Origin: Burkholderiaceae bacterium
GTDB lineage: Bacteria; Pseudomonadota; Gammaproteobacteria; Burkholderiales; Burkholderiaceae_E
NCBI GenBank assembly: GCA_016710525.1
Contig: JADJVQ010000003.1
Span: forward strand, 124,001 to 188,000
DNA: 64,000 nucleotides
Reading direction: 5' to 3'
A program made the position numbers and the translations under genes. The notes beneath the pieces were generated by a model. The model saw only the letters and a program-made list of their open reading frames with translations. It was not told the origin of the DNA and made no database searches. Position 1 is the first letter of the stretch. Every line of letters begins with the position of its first letter. Of this stretch, positions 33,399-42,784 are shown one piece after another.

Positions 33399-35513
33399 AT
33401 GCGCAAGGAAATGCTGTTCGGCCTGGTGATCATGGGCCTGATCGCGGGTGGCGCCGCGATCTTCCTGCCCTGGGGCAACATGAGCAACGGCCACTATGGC
33501 CTGCTGATGCTGGCCCTGGTGGTGGTGGCGATCATGCTCGGCTTCCCGACGGCGTTCACGCTGATGGGCATGGGCATGATCTTCGGGTTCTTCGCGTATC
33601 ACTCGCAGGGCCAGACCGCCGACGGGGCGCTGCGCCAGACGCTGGACCTGATGGTGCAGCGGGCTTACGCGGTGATGAGCAACGACGTGCTGATCTCGAT
33701 CCCGCTGTTCGTGTTCATGGGCTACCTGGTCGAACGCGCCAACCTGATCGAACGGCTGTTCCGGTCGCTGCATCTGTCGCTTGCGCGCCTGCCCGGATCT
33801 CTGGCGGTGGCTACGCTGTTCACCTGCGCTGTGTTCGCGACGGCCACCGGCATCGTCGGTGCCGTGGTCACGCTGATGGGTCTGCTGGCGCTGCCCGCGA
33901 TGCTGCGCGCCGGCTACAGCGCGCAGGTGTCGGCCGGTGCGATCACCGCGGGCGGCTGCCTGGGAATCCTGATCCCGCCCTCGGTGATGCTGATCGTGTA
34001 TGGCGCGACGGCGGGCGTGTCGGTGGTGCAGCTGTATGCGGGGGCCTTCTTCCCCGGCCTGATGCTGGCCGGCCTGTACATCCTTTATGTGGTCCTCCTC
34101 GCCAAGCTGCGGCCCTCGCTGATGCCGCCGTTGTCGGCAGCGGATCGTCACGTGCCGCTGCCCCCTGTGCTGGAGCAGTTGCAGGCGGCGGCCGGGAAGC
34201 TGGCGCTGCCCGCCCTGCTGGCGGCATTCAAGGGCTCGCGCAACTCGCATCTGCCGATGGGCGTGCTGTGGCGCAACCTGATCGTCACGCTGTTGCCCGT
34301 GCTGGTGTTCGTGGCTGTGCTGGGCCTGACCTGGCGCGGGGTCACCGCCCCGCCCGAAACCGCCGACGATGCCGGATTGCAGCAGATGGGCGGTGCGCAG
34401 GACTCGGGTTCTGCCAGGGCACTCGACGGCACCGAGCCCAAGGCCGAGGGCGTCAGCGAGCCGCCGGCCGCGCAGGAGTCATCCGGTGCACCGGGGGTGC
34501 AGGAGCCGCCCGCGGATGGTGTGAAGGAGCCGCCAGCCGAAGGTTTGAAGGAGCCGCCGGTCGAGGGAGTGAAGGAGCCGCCAGCCGAAGGTTTGAAGGA
34601 GCCGCCGGTCGAAGGAGTGAAGGAGCCGCCGGGCGCGGCGGCGGTCAGCGAGCCGCCAGGGGCCGGCCAGGGGCTTCGCGAACCGCCGGGTACGCCTGCG
34701 GCAGCGGCTGGCGCGCCGGGCTCGGCGCCGGCAGTCGATGTTCCGGCGGCCGCGCGGGTGGCGGCGCCGGCCTGGTTCTGGGGCATGGCGGGTGGCGGCG
34801 CACTGGCGCTGGCGGGTTTTTATCTGCTGCTCACCTTCGTGCGGCTCGAAGTCTTCAAGATGCTGCTCGGGTCGTTCTTTCCGCTGGCCGTCCTGATCCT
34901 GGCGGTCCTGGGCACCATCGTGTTCGGACTGGCCACGCCGACGGAGGCCGCGGCAGTCGGATCGATGGGCGGCCTGCTGCTGGCGGCGGCCTATCGGCAG
35001 CTGAACTTCACGGTGGTCAAGGAGTCGGTCTTCCTGACCGCCAAGACATCGGCGATGGTGTGCTGGCTGTTCGTGGGATCCTCGATCTTCTCGGCGGCCT
35101 TCGCGCTGCTCGGCGGGCAGGAGATCATCGAAAAATGGGTGATGTCGCTCGGTCTGTCGAAGGTGCAGTTCCTGATGCTGTCGCAGGCCATCATCTTCCT
35201 GCTGGGCTGGCCGCTGGAGTGGACCGAGATCATCGTGATCTTCATGCCCATCTTCATCCCGCTGCTGGACAACTTCGGAGTCGATCCGCTGTTCTTCGGG
35301 CTGCTGGTGGCACTGAACCTGCAGACCGCGTTTCTGTCGCCGCCGGTGGCGATGGCGGCCTTCTATCTGAAGGGAGTGGCGCCACCGCACATCACGCTGA
35401 ACCAGATCTTCGCGGGCATGATCCCTTTCATGCTGATCCAGGTCGTGGCGCTGGTGCTGCTGTATGTCTTCCCCGCGATCGGCCTCTGGCTGCCGCAGGT
35501 GCTCTACCGCTGA
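33399..35513 (+). CDS. TRAP transporter large permease DctM with a repeat-rich insertion
   Basis: Main transport subunit, 704 residues against about 430-600 for most DctM proteins. Two hydrophobic halves are typical: the first holds GYLVERANLIERLFRSLH, ATATGIVGAVVTLMGLLALP and GGCLGILIPPSVMLIVYG; the second holds FGLATPTEAAAVGSMGGLLL and LNLQTAFLSPPVAMAAFYLK. Between them a predicted loop of about 150 residues (roughly 320-455) is rich in Pro, Glu, Gly and Ala and contains about five copies of an 8-residue unit, [VL]KEPP[AV]EG, encoded by a 48-base tandem repeat. The rest of the protein is intact, so the insertion is presumably tolerated. Confidence 0.92.
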   Translation: MRKEMLFGLVIMGLIAGGAAIFLPWGNMSNGHYGLLMLALVVVAIMLGFPTAFTLMGMGMIFGFFAYHSQGQTADGALRQTLDLMVQRAYAVMSNDVLISIPLFVFMGYLVERANLIERLFRSLHLSLARLPGSLAVATLFTCAVFATATGIVGAVVTLMGLLALPAMLRAGYSAQVSAGAITAGGCLGILIPPSVMLIVYGATAGVSVVQLYAGAFFPGLMLAGLYILYVVLLAKLRPSLMPPLSAADRHVPLPPVLEQLQAAAGKLALPALLAAFKGSRNSHLPMGVLWRNLIVTLLPVLVFVAVLGLTWRGVTAPPETADDAGLQQMGGAQDSGSARALDGTEPKAEGVSEPPAAQESSGAPGVQEPPADGVKEPPAEGLKEPPVEGVKEPPAEGLKEPPVEGVKEPPGAAAVSEPPGAGQGLREPPGTPAAAAGAPGSAPAVDVPAAARVAAPAWFWGMAGGGALALAGFYLLLTFVRLEVFKMLLGSFFPLAVLILAVLGTIVFGLATPTEAAAVGSMGGLLLAAAYRQLNFTVVKESVFLTAKTSAMVCWLFVGSSIFSAAFALLGGQEIIEKWVMSLGLSKVQFLMLSQAIIFLLGWPLEWTEIIVIFMPIFIPLLDNFGVDPLFFGLLVALNLQTAFLSPPVAMAAFYLKGVAPPHITLNQIFAGMIPFMLIQVVALVLLYVFPAIGLWLPQVLYR
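34521..34635 (+). repeat. 48-base tandem repeat inside the DctM gene
   Basis: Two complete 48-base units (34521-34568 and 34569-34616) differing at a single base, plus a partial third. Each unit is itself two related 24-base halves encoding the 8-residue [VL]KEPP[AV]EG. The near-identity suggests recent expansion. Confidence 0.92.
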
Positions 35514-35532
35514 ACGCGTCCGCGGCGTTCAG
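35510..35532. terminator. Bidirectional hairpin spanning two convergent stop codons
   Basis: Perfect 8-base arms CTGAACGC and GCGTTCAG with a 7-base loop. The DctM stop (35511-35513) lies in the left arm and the SSF symporter stop (35529-35531, minus strand) in the right arm. No T-run is present, so it may act as a transcript end or mRNA-stabilising structure for both genes. Confidence 0.5.
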
Positions 35533-37064
35533 TGCGCCCGCCCATCGTGCGGCTGTGCGGCTGCCTGGGCGCCCGAATGCCCGTCCGGATGGCTGGCCGC
35601 ATGGCTGGCGCCATGCCCGGCCGGGTGTCCGGCGCCAGGATGGCCGGAATGGGTGGACGGATGGCCGCGACGCCGCGGCCAGTACGAGCCGATCACCATG
35701 CCGGCGATGCTGGCCAGCAGGCCCGCGAGTTGCGGCGGTACCGGACCGCCGGCGGCGAAGGCTTCCATCCAGAGCCAGGTGAACAGCCCGCCGAACATCG
35801 CGGCCATGCCGCCGGCCGAACTGGCGCGCTTCCAGTAGAGCCCCGCCGTGAGCGGCACGAAGGCCGACACCAGCGTCACCTTGTAGGCGTTCTCGACCAT
35901 CTTGAAGATGCTGGCTTCGGTGTTCATCGCGTAGATCAGCACGATCACCGTGAAGCCGAGCACGACGGCCTGCATCAGGCGCAGGAAGCGGCGATCGCTG
36001 ATGCCGGGGAACAGCGGCTTGAGAATGTTTTCGGCAAAGGTCACCGAGGGCGCCAGCAGCGTGGCGCTGGCGCAGCTCTTGATCGCCGACAGCAGGGCGC
36101 CGAAGAACAGGATCTGGGCGGCGATCGGGGCGTGGGCGATGATGAAGCTGGGCAGGATCAGTTGCGGGTCGGTGCCCAGCAGCCGCTGCACCAGAGCGGG
36201 GTCGACCAGCGTGGCGCTGTAGGCCAGAAAGATCGGCACGAACGCGAAGATGAAGTACAGCACGCCGCCCAGCACCGATGCGGCGCCGGCGATGCGCGCG
36301 GTTTTCGAGGACATCACGCGCTGGAACACGTCCTGCTGCGGGATCGAACCGAGCATCATCGTGATCCAGGCCGCGAAGAACCCGAGGATCTCGATCACAT
36401 TGGCCCGCGGCCAGAAGTCGAGCTTGCCGGCCGCCGAGGCGTGATCGATCACCGCCTGCACGCCGCCGACCTGGCCGCTGACCTCGGCACCGATGTACAG
36501 CATGCCGGCCACGATCACCACCATCTGCACCAGGTCGGTGATGGCCACCGACACCATGCCGCCGAACAGCGTGTAGATCAGGATGCTCGCCGCGCCGATC
36601 AGCATGCCCACGGTCTGGGTGATCTGGCCATCGGAGACCACGTTGAACACCAGCCCCAGCGCCTTCATCTGCGCGCCCACCCAGCCCAGGTAGGACACCA
36701 CGATGCACAGGCTGAGCACCACCTCGACCGGCCGGTTGTAGCGCTCGCGGAAGTAGTCGCCGATGGTCAGCAGCTTGCGCCGATACAGCGGCATCGCGAA
36801 GAACAGGCCGACCAGGACCAGGCACAGCGACGAGCCGAAGGGGTCGGCGACCACGCCGTGCAGGCCTTCCTTCAGGAAGGTGGCCGGGATGCCGAGCACG
36901 GTCTCGGAGCCGAACCAGGTGGCGAATACGGTGGCGGTCACCACCACCATCGGCATCGAACGTCCGGCGACCGCGAAGTCGGAGGTGTTCTTCACCCACA
37001 TCGCGGCCACCAGGCCGATCAGCACCGAGACAATCCAGTACAGGATCACGAAACCGAGCAGCAC
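35529..37064 (-). CDS. Sodium:solute symporter (SSS/SSF family) with His-rich tail
   Basis: Secondary transporter of 511 residues with about 13 helices. SSF hallmarks are DFAVAGRSMPMVVVTATVFA near the N-terminus, YTLFGGMVSVAITDLVQMVV (the sodium-site region), and ALLSAIKSCASATLLAPSV. The last ~48 residues are a cytoplasmic tail with 10 histidines, mostly in GH and SH pairs, a possible metal-binding or regulatory segment absent from most relatives. It is convergent with the TRAP operon and divergent from the 37.3-kb gene; a CRP-like site lies 124-143 bases upstream of its start. Substrate may be an organic acid such as acetate, but this is a guess. Confidence 0.9.
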   Translation of the reverse strand: MLLGFVILYWIVSVLIGLVAAMWVKNTSDFAVAGRSMPMVVVTATVFATWFGSETVLGIPATFLKEGLHGVVADPFGSSLCLVLVGLFFAMPLYRRKLLTIGDYFRERYNRPVEVVLSLCIVVSYLGWVGAQMKALGLVFNVVSDGQITQTVGMLIGAASILIYTLFGGMVSVAITDLVQMVVIVAGMLYIGAEVSGQVGGVQAVIDHASAAGKLDFWPRANVIEILGFFAAWITMMLGSIPQQDVFQRVMSSKTARIAGAASVLGGVLYFIFAFVPIFLAYSATLVDPALVQRLLGTDPQLILPSFIIAHAPIAAQILFFGALLSAIKSCASATLLAPSVTFAENILKPLFPGISDRRFLRLMQAVVLGFTVIVLIYAMNTEASIFKMVENAYKVTLVSAFVPLTAGLYWKRASSAGGMAAMFGGLFTWLWMEAFAAGGPVPPQLAGLLASIAGMVIGSYWPRRRGHPSTHSGHPGAGHPAGHGASHAASHPDGHSGAQAAAQPHDGRAH

Positions 37065-37187
37065 GATGGTCTACCAATCAGGACGGGTTGGCCTCGCCCG
37101 GACCGGGCACCGCGGGCGGGTGGTACGGTCGGGCCGTTCAAGTGGGACAGGACACGAGGATACCGGCGATCCGCGGGTCCGCCCGAG

Positions 37188-37207
37188 CGCGTGAATTAGA
37201 TCACGCG
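37188..37207. promoter_or_regulatory. CRP-like palindromic operator
   Basis: CGCGTGA-ATTAGA-TCACGCG: perfect 7-base arms with a 6-base centre, containing the GTGA-N6-TCAC core of CRP/Vfr-type sites. It sits in the divergent gap between the SSF symporter (start 37064) and the 37275 gene, so either or both could be controlled by a CRP-family protein. Confidence 0.55.
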
Positions 37208-37274
37208 TCGCGCGCCGCCGGTCGGTTAGCCTAGGCTTCCGAAGCGGTTCCGATACCGTTCCCAAGGTGAGCCG

Positions 37275-37583
37275 ATGTCCATGAACTCCTCTGTCGAGTC
37301 CTCGTTGCAGATCCTGATGCGCCGCTTCGGTGTGCGGGCAGACTATCGGCCGCTGCGCGAGGACGACGTCTTCCTGCGCAGCCACCTGGGGCGGCTCGAG
37401 GCCTCCGACCGCTATTCATCGCTGCCCAGGCGCCTGCGGGTCCTGCTGATGCTGGTCGACGGCAAGGCCAGCGTGGCCGACATGCGCCGCGGACTGGCGC
37501 GCTATCGCGGGCTCGACGACGCGCTGGACATGCTGCGCCAGATGGGCCTGATCGAAACCCTGCCGGTGCCGATGGGCGACTGA
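37275..37583 (+). CDS. Small protein of unknown function upstream of trkH
   Basis: A 102-residue soluble, basic protein that I do not recognise. It is predicted mostly helical; the C-terminal half (RLRVLLMLVDGKASVADMRR to DALDMLRQMGLIETLPVP) has the rhythm of a small winged-helix-like or oligomerisation domain, with the phrase LVDGKASVADM reminiscent of the DUF proteins that follow REC or PilZ domains. ATG at 37275, with AAGGTGAG a few bases before. A CRP-like palindrome lies 68-87 bases upstream. It is followed 166 bases later by trkH on the same strand. Confidence 0.7.
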   Translation: MSMNSSVESSLQILMRRFGVRADYRPLREDDVFLRSHLGRLEASDRYSSLPRRLRVLLMLVDGKASVADMRRGLARYRGLDDALDMLRQMGLIETLPVPMGD

Positions 37584-37749
37584 CCCGGGCCGGCGGGAAC
37601 CGGTCCTCGCCGGGCAGCCGGGCGGCGCCCGGACTGCCGGTGGACCTGAGGCGCGAGCGGTGCTGCCGGCGGACCGGACGCGCGAGTAGAATTGGCCTCC
37701 CTTCGATCCGGCGCCTGTCCCGCCCGCGTGGCGCCCGCGTATCCCTGAC

Positions 37750-39207
37750 ATGCAGCAGATGCTGTCGATCGCCCACGTCCTGGGCGGCCTCCTCATGGTC
37801 TTCTCGACCACCTACCTGCTGCCGCTGGTCTGGTCGCTGGCGGCATCGGACGGCACCCACCGCAGTTTTTTCCTGTCGGGCGTCGCCACGCTGGCGGTCG
37901 GCACGCTGCTGTGGGGTGCGACCCGCCGGTACCGCCGTGAACTCCAGGTGCGCGACGGCGTCCTGCTGGTCGTGCTGGGCTGGGTGGCGATGGCCGGTGT
38001 GGCGACGGTGCCGCTGATGCTCGAGATTCCGGGCCTGAGCTTCACCGACGCCTTCTTCGAGACCATGTCGGGGCTGACCACCACCGGCGCCACGGTGCTG
38101 GTCGGTCTCGATCAGCTGCCGCAGGCACTGAACCTGTGGCGGCACGCGCTGAACTGGTACGGCGGCATGGGCATCATCGTGCTGGCGGTGGCGATCCTGC
38201 CGATGCTGGGCGTGGGCGGCATGCAGCTCTACAAGGCCGAAACCCCCGGCCCGATCAAGGAGTCCAAGCTCACCCCGCGCATCACCCAGACCGCCAAGTA
38301 CCTGTGGCTGCTGTATGCCGCCATCACGGTGCTGTGCATCCTGGCGCTCAAGTGGGCGGGCATGAGCTGGCACGACGCGGTCTGCCACGCGTTTTCGGCG
38401 ATGGCGCTGGGCGGCTTCTCGACCCGCGACGCCAGTGTGTCAAGCTTCAACTCGCCGCTCATTGAAGGTGTGCTGATGGCCTTCATGATGATCGCGGTGC
38501 TCAATTTCAGCACCCATTTCGTCGCCCTTCGCCAGCGTTCGCTGCGGGTCTATTTCCACGATCCCGAAGTGTTCGCGGTGTGGTCTCTGATCCTGGGCAG
38601 TGCGCTGATGCTGGCGGGCTTTCTGACCTGGCAGGGCACCTATCCCAGTTTTATCACCGCGCTGCGCCATGCGGCGTTCAACACCGTGTCGATTGCCACG
38701 TCCAGCGGTTACATGAGCGACGACTTCAACAAGTGGCCGATCTTCGCGCCGATGTGGATGCTGCTGTTGTGCACGGTGGGCTCGTCGGCCGGATCGACCG
38801 GTGGCGGCGTGAAGATGATCCGGGTGCTGATCCTGATGCGCCAGGCCGGCAACGAGCTGGTGCGCATGGTGCATCCGCGGGCCGTCAGGCCGCTGTGCAT
38901 CGGCGGGCAGATCATCGACAACAAGGTGGTGCTGGCGGTCATGGGCTACATGCTGCTGTGGGGCCTGACGCTGGTCGTGCTGACCTTCCTGCTGATGGCG
39001 ACCGGGCTGGACCTGATCTCGTCGGTTTCGGGTGTGCTGGCCTGCCTGAACAACACCGGGCCCGGTCTGAACGTGCTCGGGCCCGCCGAAAACTACCAGG
39101 TGCTGTCGGATTTCCAGACCTGGCTATGCGCGTTCGCGATGCTGGCCGGCCGGCTCGAACTGCTGACGGTGTTCGTGCTGTTCATGCCGGCCTTCTGGCG
39201 CAAGTGA
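37750..39207 (+). CDS. trkH: Trk system potassium channel subunit TrkH
   Basis: Inner-membrane potassium channel of 485 residues with the four pseudo-repeated pore modules. Selectivity-filter sequences are visible: MSGLTTTGATVL (first), AMALGGFSTRD (second), TVSIATSSGYMS (third) and CLNNTGPGLN (fourth), each with the key glycine. The gating-loop region SSAGSTGGGVKMIRVL is in helix D3. It acts with TrkA, whose gene is at 29.9 kb. A TAGAAT hexamer at 37687-37692 may be the -10 of its promoter. Its TGA overlaps the GTG of the next gene (GTGA). Confidence 0.95.
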   Translation: MQQMLSIAHVLGGLLMVFSTTYLLPLVWSLAASDGTHRSFFLSGVATLAVGTLLWGATRRYRRELQVRDGVLLVVLGWVAMAGVATVPLMLEIPGLSFTDAFFETMSGLTTTGATVLVGLDQLPQALNLWRHALNWYGGMGIIVLAVAILPMLGVGGMQLYKAETPGPIKESKLTPRITQTAKYLWLLYAAITVLCILALKWAGMSWHDAVCHAFSAMALGGFSTRDASVSSFNSPLIEGVLMAFMMIAVLNFSTHFVALRQRSLRVYFHDPEVFAVWSLILGSALMLAGFLTWQGTYPSFITALRHAAFNTVSIATSSGYMSDDFNKWPIFAPMWMLLLCTVGSSAGSTGGGVKMIRVLILMRQAGNELVRMVHPRAVRPLCIGGQIIDNKVVLAVMGYMLLWGLTLVVLTFLLMATGLDLISSVSGVLACLNNTGPGLNVLGPAENYQVLSDFQTWLCAFAMLAGRLELLTVFVLFMPAFWRK

Positions 39208-40187
39208 GGGCGGCTCCGGGGCGCGGCGCCGGGCTGCTGGCGCCCCTGCCGGCCGGCACCCGGGTCCTGCTGCTGGCAGGTGGACGTGAGCGCACTGCCC
39301 TATCGATGAAGCGCTGGGCCGCCCAGCGGCCGCCAGCCGAACGCTGGGCGCTGGTTCGTGCAGGCGGCGATGCCCTGGTCGAGCCGATGCCGCCGGAACT
39401 GGACGTGGTCGACTTTTCCGGCGGCTGCGCCTGCTGCGTCGCGGCCTCGGCGTTTTCGCTGACGATCGCCCGGCTGCTGCGCCGCGGCACCGTCGACCGG
39501 TTGTTCATCCTGCTGGCCGAGTCGGCCGACCCGGGCGCGGTCGCCGATGCGCTGTGGTCCGGGCCTTTGGCCGGCGGGCTGGCGGGCGTCGAGATCGTCG
39601 GCGTGATGGCATCCGATACGCCCCAGCGCCTGCTGGCGGCCACGCGGCGGGCGGGGCTCGGCGCGGCCGATGTGCTGCTGCTCGATTCGCTGTCCGACCC
39701 GCAGGCGGTCCCCACCTTGCAGGCGTCGCTGAGCCTTGCGGACACGGGCGCGGATCCCGACATCGTGATCCCGCCGCCCGCCGGGCTCGATTGGGTCGAC
39801 CTGCGATCGCGGCTGGACGCGGTGCGCGATCCGGCGCGCTGGCGCTGGCTGAGCGGCGCCCCGGGGAGGGGCGGCGATGGCAGCCCCACCCCGGCGGCCG
39901 GCGATGACCGCTGCCATCGCTGGGTCTGGCCAGCCGCCGCGTCGTTCGATCGCCGCCAGGCCGAGGCCGCCCTGCGCGCGCTGGCCGGGCACCCGGCGTT
40001 GACCGAGCTGCGGGCGGTCATCCGGACCCGGCGCGAATGGTACGGCTGGGGGGGCGGTGCACCGGCGACGTCGTGGGCGCCCACGGTGTCGCGGCGCGAA
40101 TCGCGCATCGAATGCCGGATCCGGTCCGATGTGCCGATCGACCTGGCGGCCGTCGCGAGCGCCTGGGAAGCGGCGCTCGCCCCGTAG
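39204..40187 (+). CDS. CobW/COG0523-like protein with eroded GTPase motifs
   Basis: A 327-residue protein whose outline follows the CobW/G3E GTPases, which hand metals to client proteins. The metal-binding CxCC motif is kept (FSGGCACCVAAS, about residues 74-85), and the C-terminus (ECRIRSDVPIDLAAVASAWE) resembles the CobW_C domain. But where the Walker A loop GxxGxGKT should be it reads LLLAGGRERTALSMKRW, and the NKxD position reads LLLDSLSDPQ. It should therefore not bind GTP normally. GTG start at 39204 overlaps the trkH stop by four bases, so the two are coupled. Family assignment is by pattern only. Confidence 0.6.
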   Translation: MRAAPGRGAGLLAPLPAGTRVLLLAGGRERTALSMKRWAAQRPPAERWALVRAGGDALVEPMPPELDVVDFSGGCACCVAASAFSLTIARLLRRGTVDRLFILLAESADPGAVADALWSGPLAGGLAGVEIVGVMASDTPQRLLAATRRAGLGAADVLLLDSLSDPQAVPTLQASLSLADTGADPDIVIPPPAGLDWVDLRSRLDAVRDPARWRWLSGAPGRGGDGSPTPAAGDDRCHRWVWPAAASFDRRQAEAALRALAGHPALTELRAVIRTRREWYGWGGGAPATSWAPTVSRRESRIECRIRSDVPIDLAAVASAWEAALAP

Positions 40188-40448
40188 GCACGGGGCGGCG
40201 TCCGATCCGCGCCCAGACCGTGTGTCGGGCAAGCCCCTCGCGTGGTCAGGGACTAAGGTCCGCGGCGCGGCCCGGGACGTATCGTGGCTGAAAACCGGCG
40301 TCTGTCGGAATGTTCGCCACGATCGTCGGACCTGGCAGGGCTTGAACCCGCGCCTGCCGACACCAACTGTAGGAATACTCTCTGGCAGGCGGCGCGGCCG
40401 CCCGATCAGTCAACGGCTCCCGAATCGAATCACCCTGCGAGGAACGCC
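40188..40448. other. Intergenic region with a tRNA T-arm-like hairpin
   Basis: 261 bases without a convincing gene. On the minus strand, 40335-40363 reads like a tRNA T-arm (GCGGG-TTCAAGC-CCTGC) nested in a longer hairpin (GGCAGG with CCTGCC). No matching acceptor, D-arm or anticodon arm could be found, so it is not a functional tRNA. Confidence 0.3.
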
Positions 40449-40694
40449 ATGCACATGATCTACAACAGCCCGAACTACTGTGTGGTCGAGTTCAAAGACG
40501 CCCAGGGCGTCTTCGGCGGCTTCGAGATCATGGACAAGCTGTCGCGCAAGGAGATCTTCCTGGGCGGCTCCCTGGCCAGCCATTTCCGCGACGACGTCAG
40601 CGAACTGATCGCCAACGAACCGACGATCGAGGAGGTCGACGACTTCCTCAGCCGGTTCGACGGTCTGATGCAGCACCCGCTGTCCTTGCACTGA
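40449..40694 (+). CDS. DUF3567-like small protein
   Basis: An 81-residue protein with the DUF3567 pattern found in Burkholderiales: MIYNSPNYCVVEFKD at the start, GFEIMDKLSRKEIFLGGSLA in the middle, and TIEEVDDFLSRFDGLMQHPL at the end. Acidic and soluble; function unknown. ATG at 40449 with GAGGAA 6 bases upstream. The next gene starts 11 bases after its stop on the same strand, so they may be co-transcribed. Confidence 0.85.
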   Translation: MHMIYNSPNYCVVEFKDAQGVFGGFEIMDKLSRKEIFLGGSLASHFRDDVSELIANEPTIEEVDDFLSRFDGLMQHPLSLH

Positions 40695-40705
40695 ACCCGC
40701 CGCAC

Positions 40706-41629
40706 GTGCAGGACATTGCGCAGCGCGCGGCCGGTCGGCGCGAGACGAGTCAGAGCGCGGCGGTCCTGCCGCGGCGGGCGGCATTGGCGACGATGGCATT
40801 GGGCCTGCCCGGGCTGGGGGGCTGCTCGGTGGGCGCCGCGCTGTCGGCCATGACCGCCAAGGGCGAGGGCCGCCTGCTCGCCGACCAGTCCTTCGGGCCC
40901 GATCCGCGGCAGTCGGCCGACTTGTTCCTGCCTGGCCGGATCGAAACCGGTACTCCGGCGATCCTGTTCTTCTATGGCGGCTCCTGGAATCGCGGCGACC
41001 GCGAGACCTATCGATTCGTCGGTCACGCACTGGCCGCCCGAGGCTGCATCGTCGCGGTCGCCGACTATCGCCTCTATCCTCAGGTCAAGTATCCGGCCTT
41101 CCTGGACGACGGCGCGCTTGCGCTGCGCTGGTTTCGCGCGCAGCTGCCACGGCTCGGTGCGGCGGCCGCGCCGGTTTATCTGATGGGCCACAGCGCGGGT
41201 GCGTACAACGCGGCGATGCTCGCGCTCGATGCCCGCTGGCTGGCCGCCGTCGGCGAACGGCCGCAGGCCCTCGCGGGCTGGATCGGGCTGGCCGGGCCGT
41301 ACGACTTCCTGCCGATCGGCAATCCCGATGTGCGGCCGGTGTTCGGCCACCCGGACGTCGCTCCCGATTCGCAGGTCTTCGCCCACGTGCGGGCTGGCGC
41401 GCCGGCGGCCTTCCTGGGCGCGGCGACCAAGGACGACCTGGTCGACCCGCAGCGCAATACCGCGGGCCTGGCCCGGCGGCTGCGCGAGGTCGGCGTGCCG
41501 GTGGTCGAGCGCTTCTACGACCAGGCCAACCACATGACGCTGATCGGGGCGTTTGCCGGACCGCTGCGCTGGGTCGGGCCGGTGCTGGCCGATGTCGCCG
41601 ATTTCGTCGGCGCCCGCGTGCCAGCCTAG
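40706..41629 (+). CDS. Alpha/beta hydrolase esterase, predicted lipoprotein
   Basis: A 307-residue esterase of the BD-FAE/carboxylesterase group. The N-terminus has PRRAALATMALGLPGLGGCS, a hydrophobic stretch ending in a lipobox-like LGGC (Cys40), so it may be a lipoprotein and, given the RR pair, perhaps Tat-routed. Oxyanion segment FYGGSWNRGD, nucleophile Ser163 in GHSAGAYNA, acid Asp243/244 in TKDDLVDP, and His276 in QANHMTL make a full triad. The start codon is the GTG at 40706. It follows the DUF3567 gene by 11 bases. Substrate unknown. Confidence 0.82.
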   Translation: MQDIAQRAAGRRETSQSAAVLPRRAALATMALGLPGLGGCSVGAALSAMTAKGEGRLLADQSFGPDPRQSADLFLPGRIETGTPAILFFYGGSWNRGDRETYRFVGHALAARGCIVAVADYRLYPQVKYPAFLDDGALALRWFRAQLPRLGAAAAPVYLMGHSAGAYNAAMLALDARWLAAVGERPQALAGWIGLAGPYDFLPIGNPDVRPVFGHPDVAPDSQVFAHVRAGAPAAFLGAATKDDLVDPQRNTAGLARRLREVGVPVVERFYDQANHMTLIGAFAGPLRWVGPVLADVADFVGARVPA

Positions 41630-41757
41630 GTTTCGCGCCCGCGCCGGCCTAGGTTTCACGCCCGCGCGGCGCGACCAGCCGGTCCGTGCTGCCGAACCCA
41701 CGCAAGACGAAACGCCGGGCCGCGCACGCCCTCACCCGGCCGCGTTGCTTCGGTTAG

Positions 41758-42783
<1,026 letters not shown>

Positions 42784-42784
42784 C

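Noticed and set aside
34521..34635. CRISPR-like array
   Set aside because: The repeats are contiguous without spacers and are in frame within a DctM gene.
40320..40380. A tRNA gene on the minus strand
   Set aside because: Only a T-arm-like piece is present; no acceptor partner, D-arm or anticodon arm could be matched.
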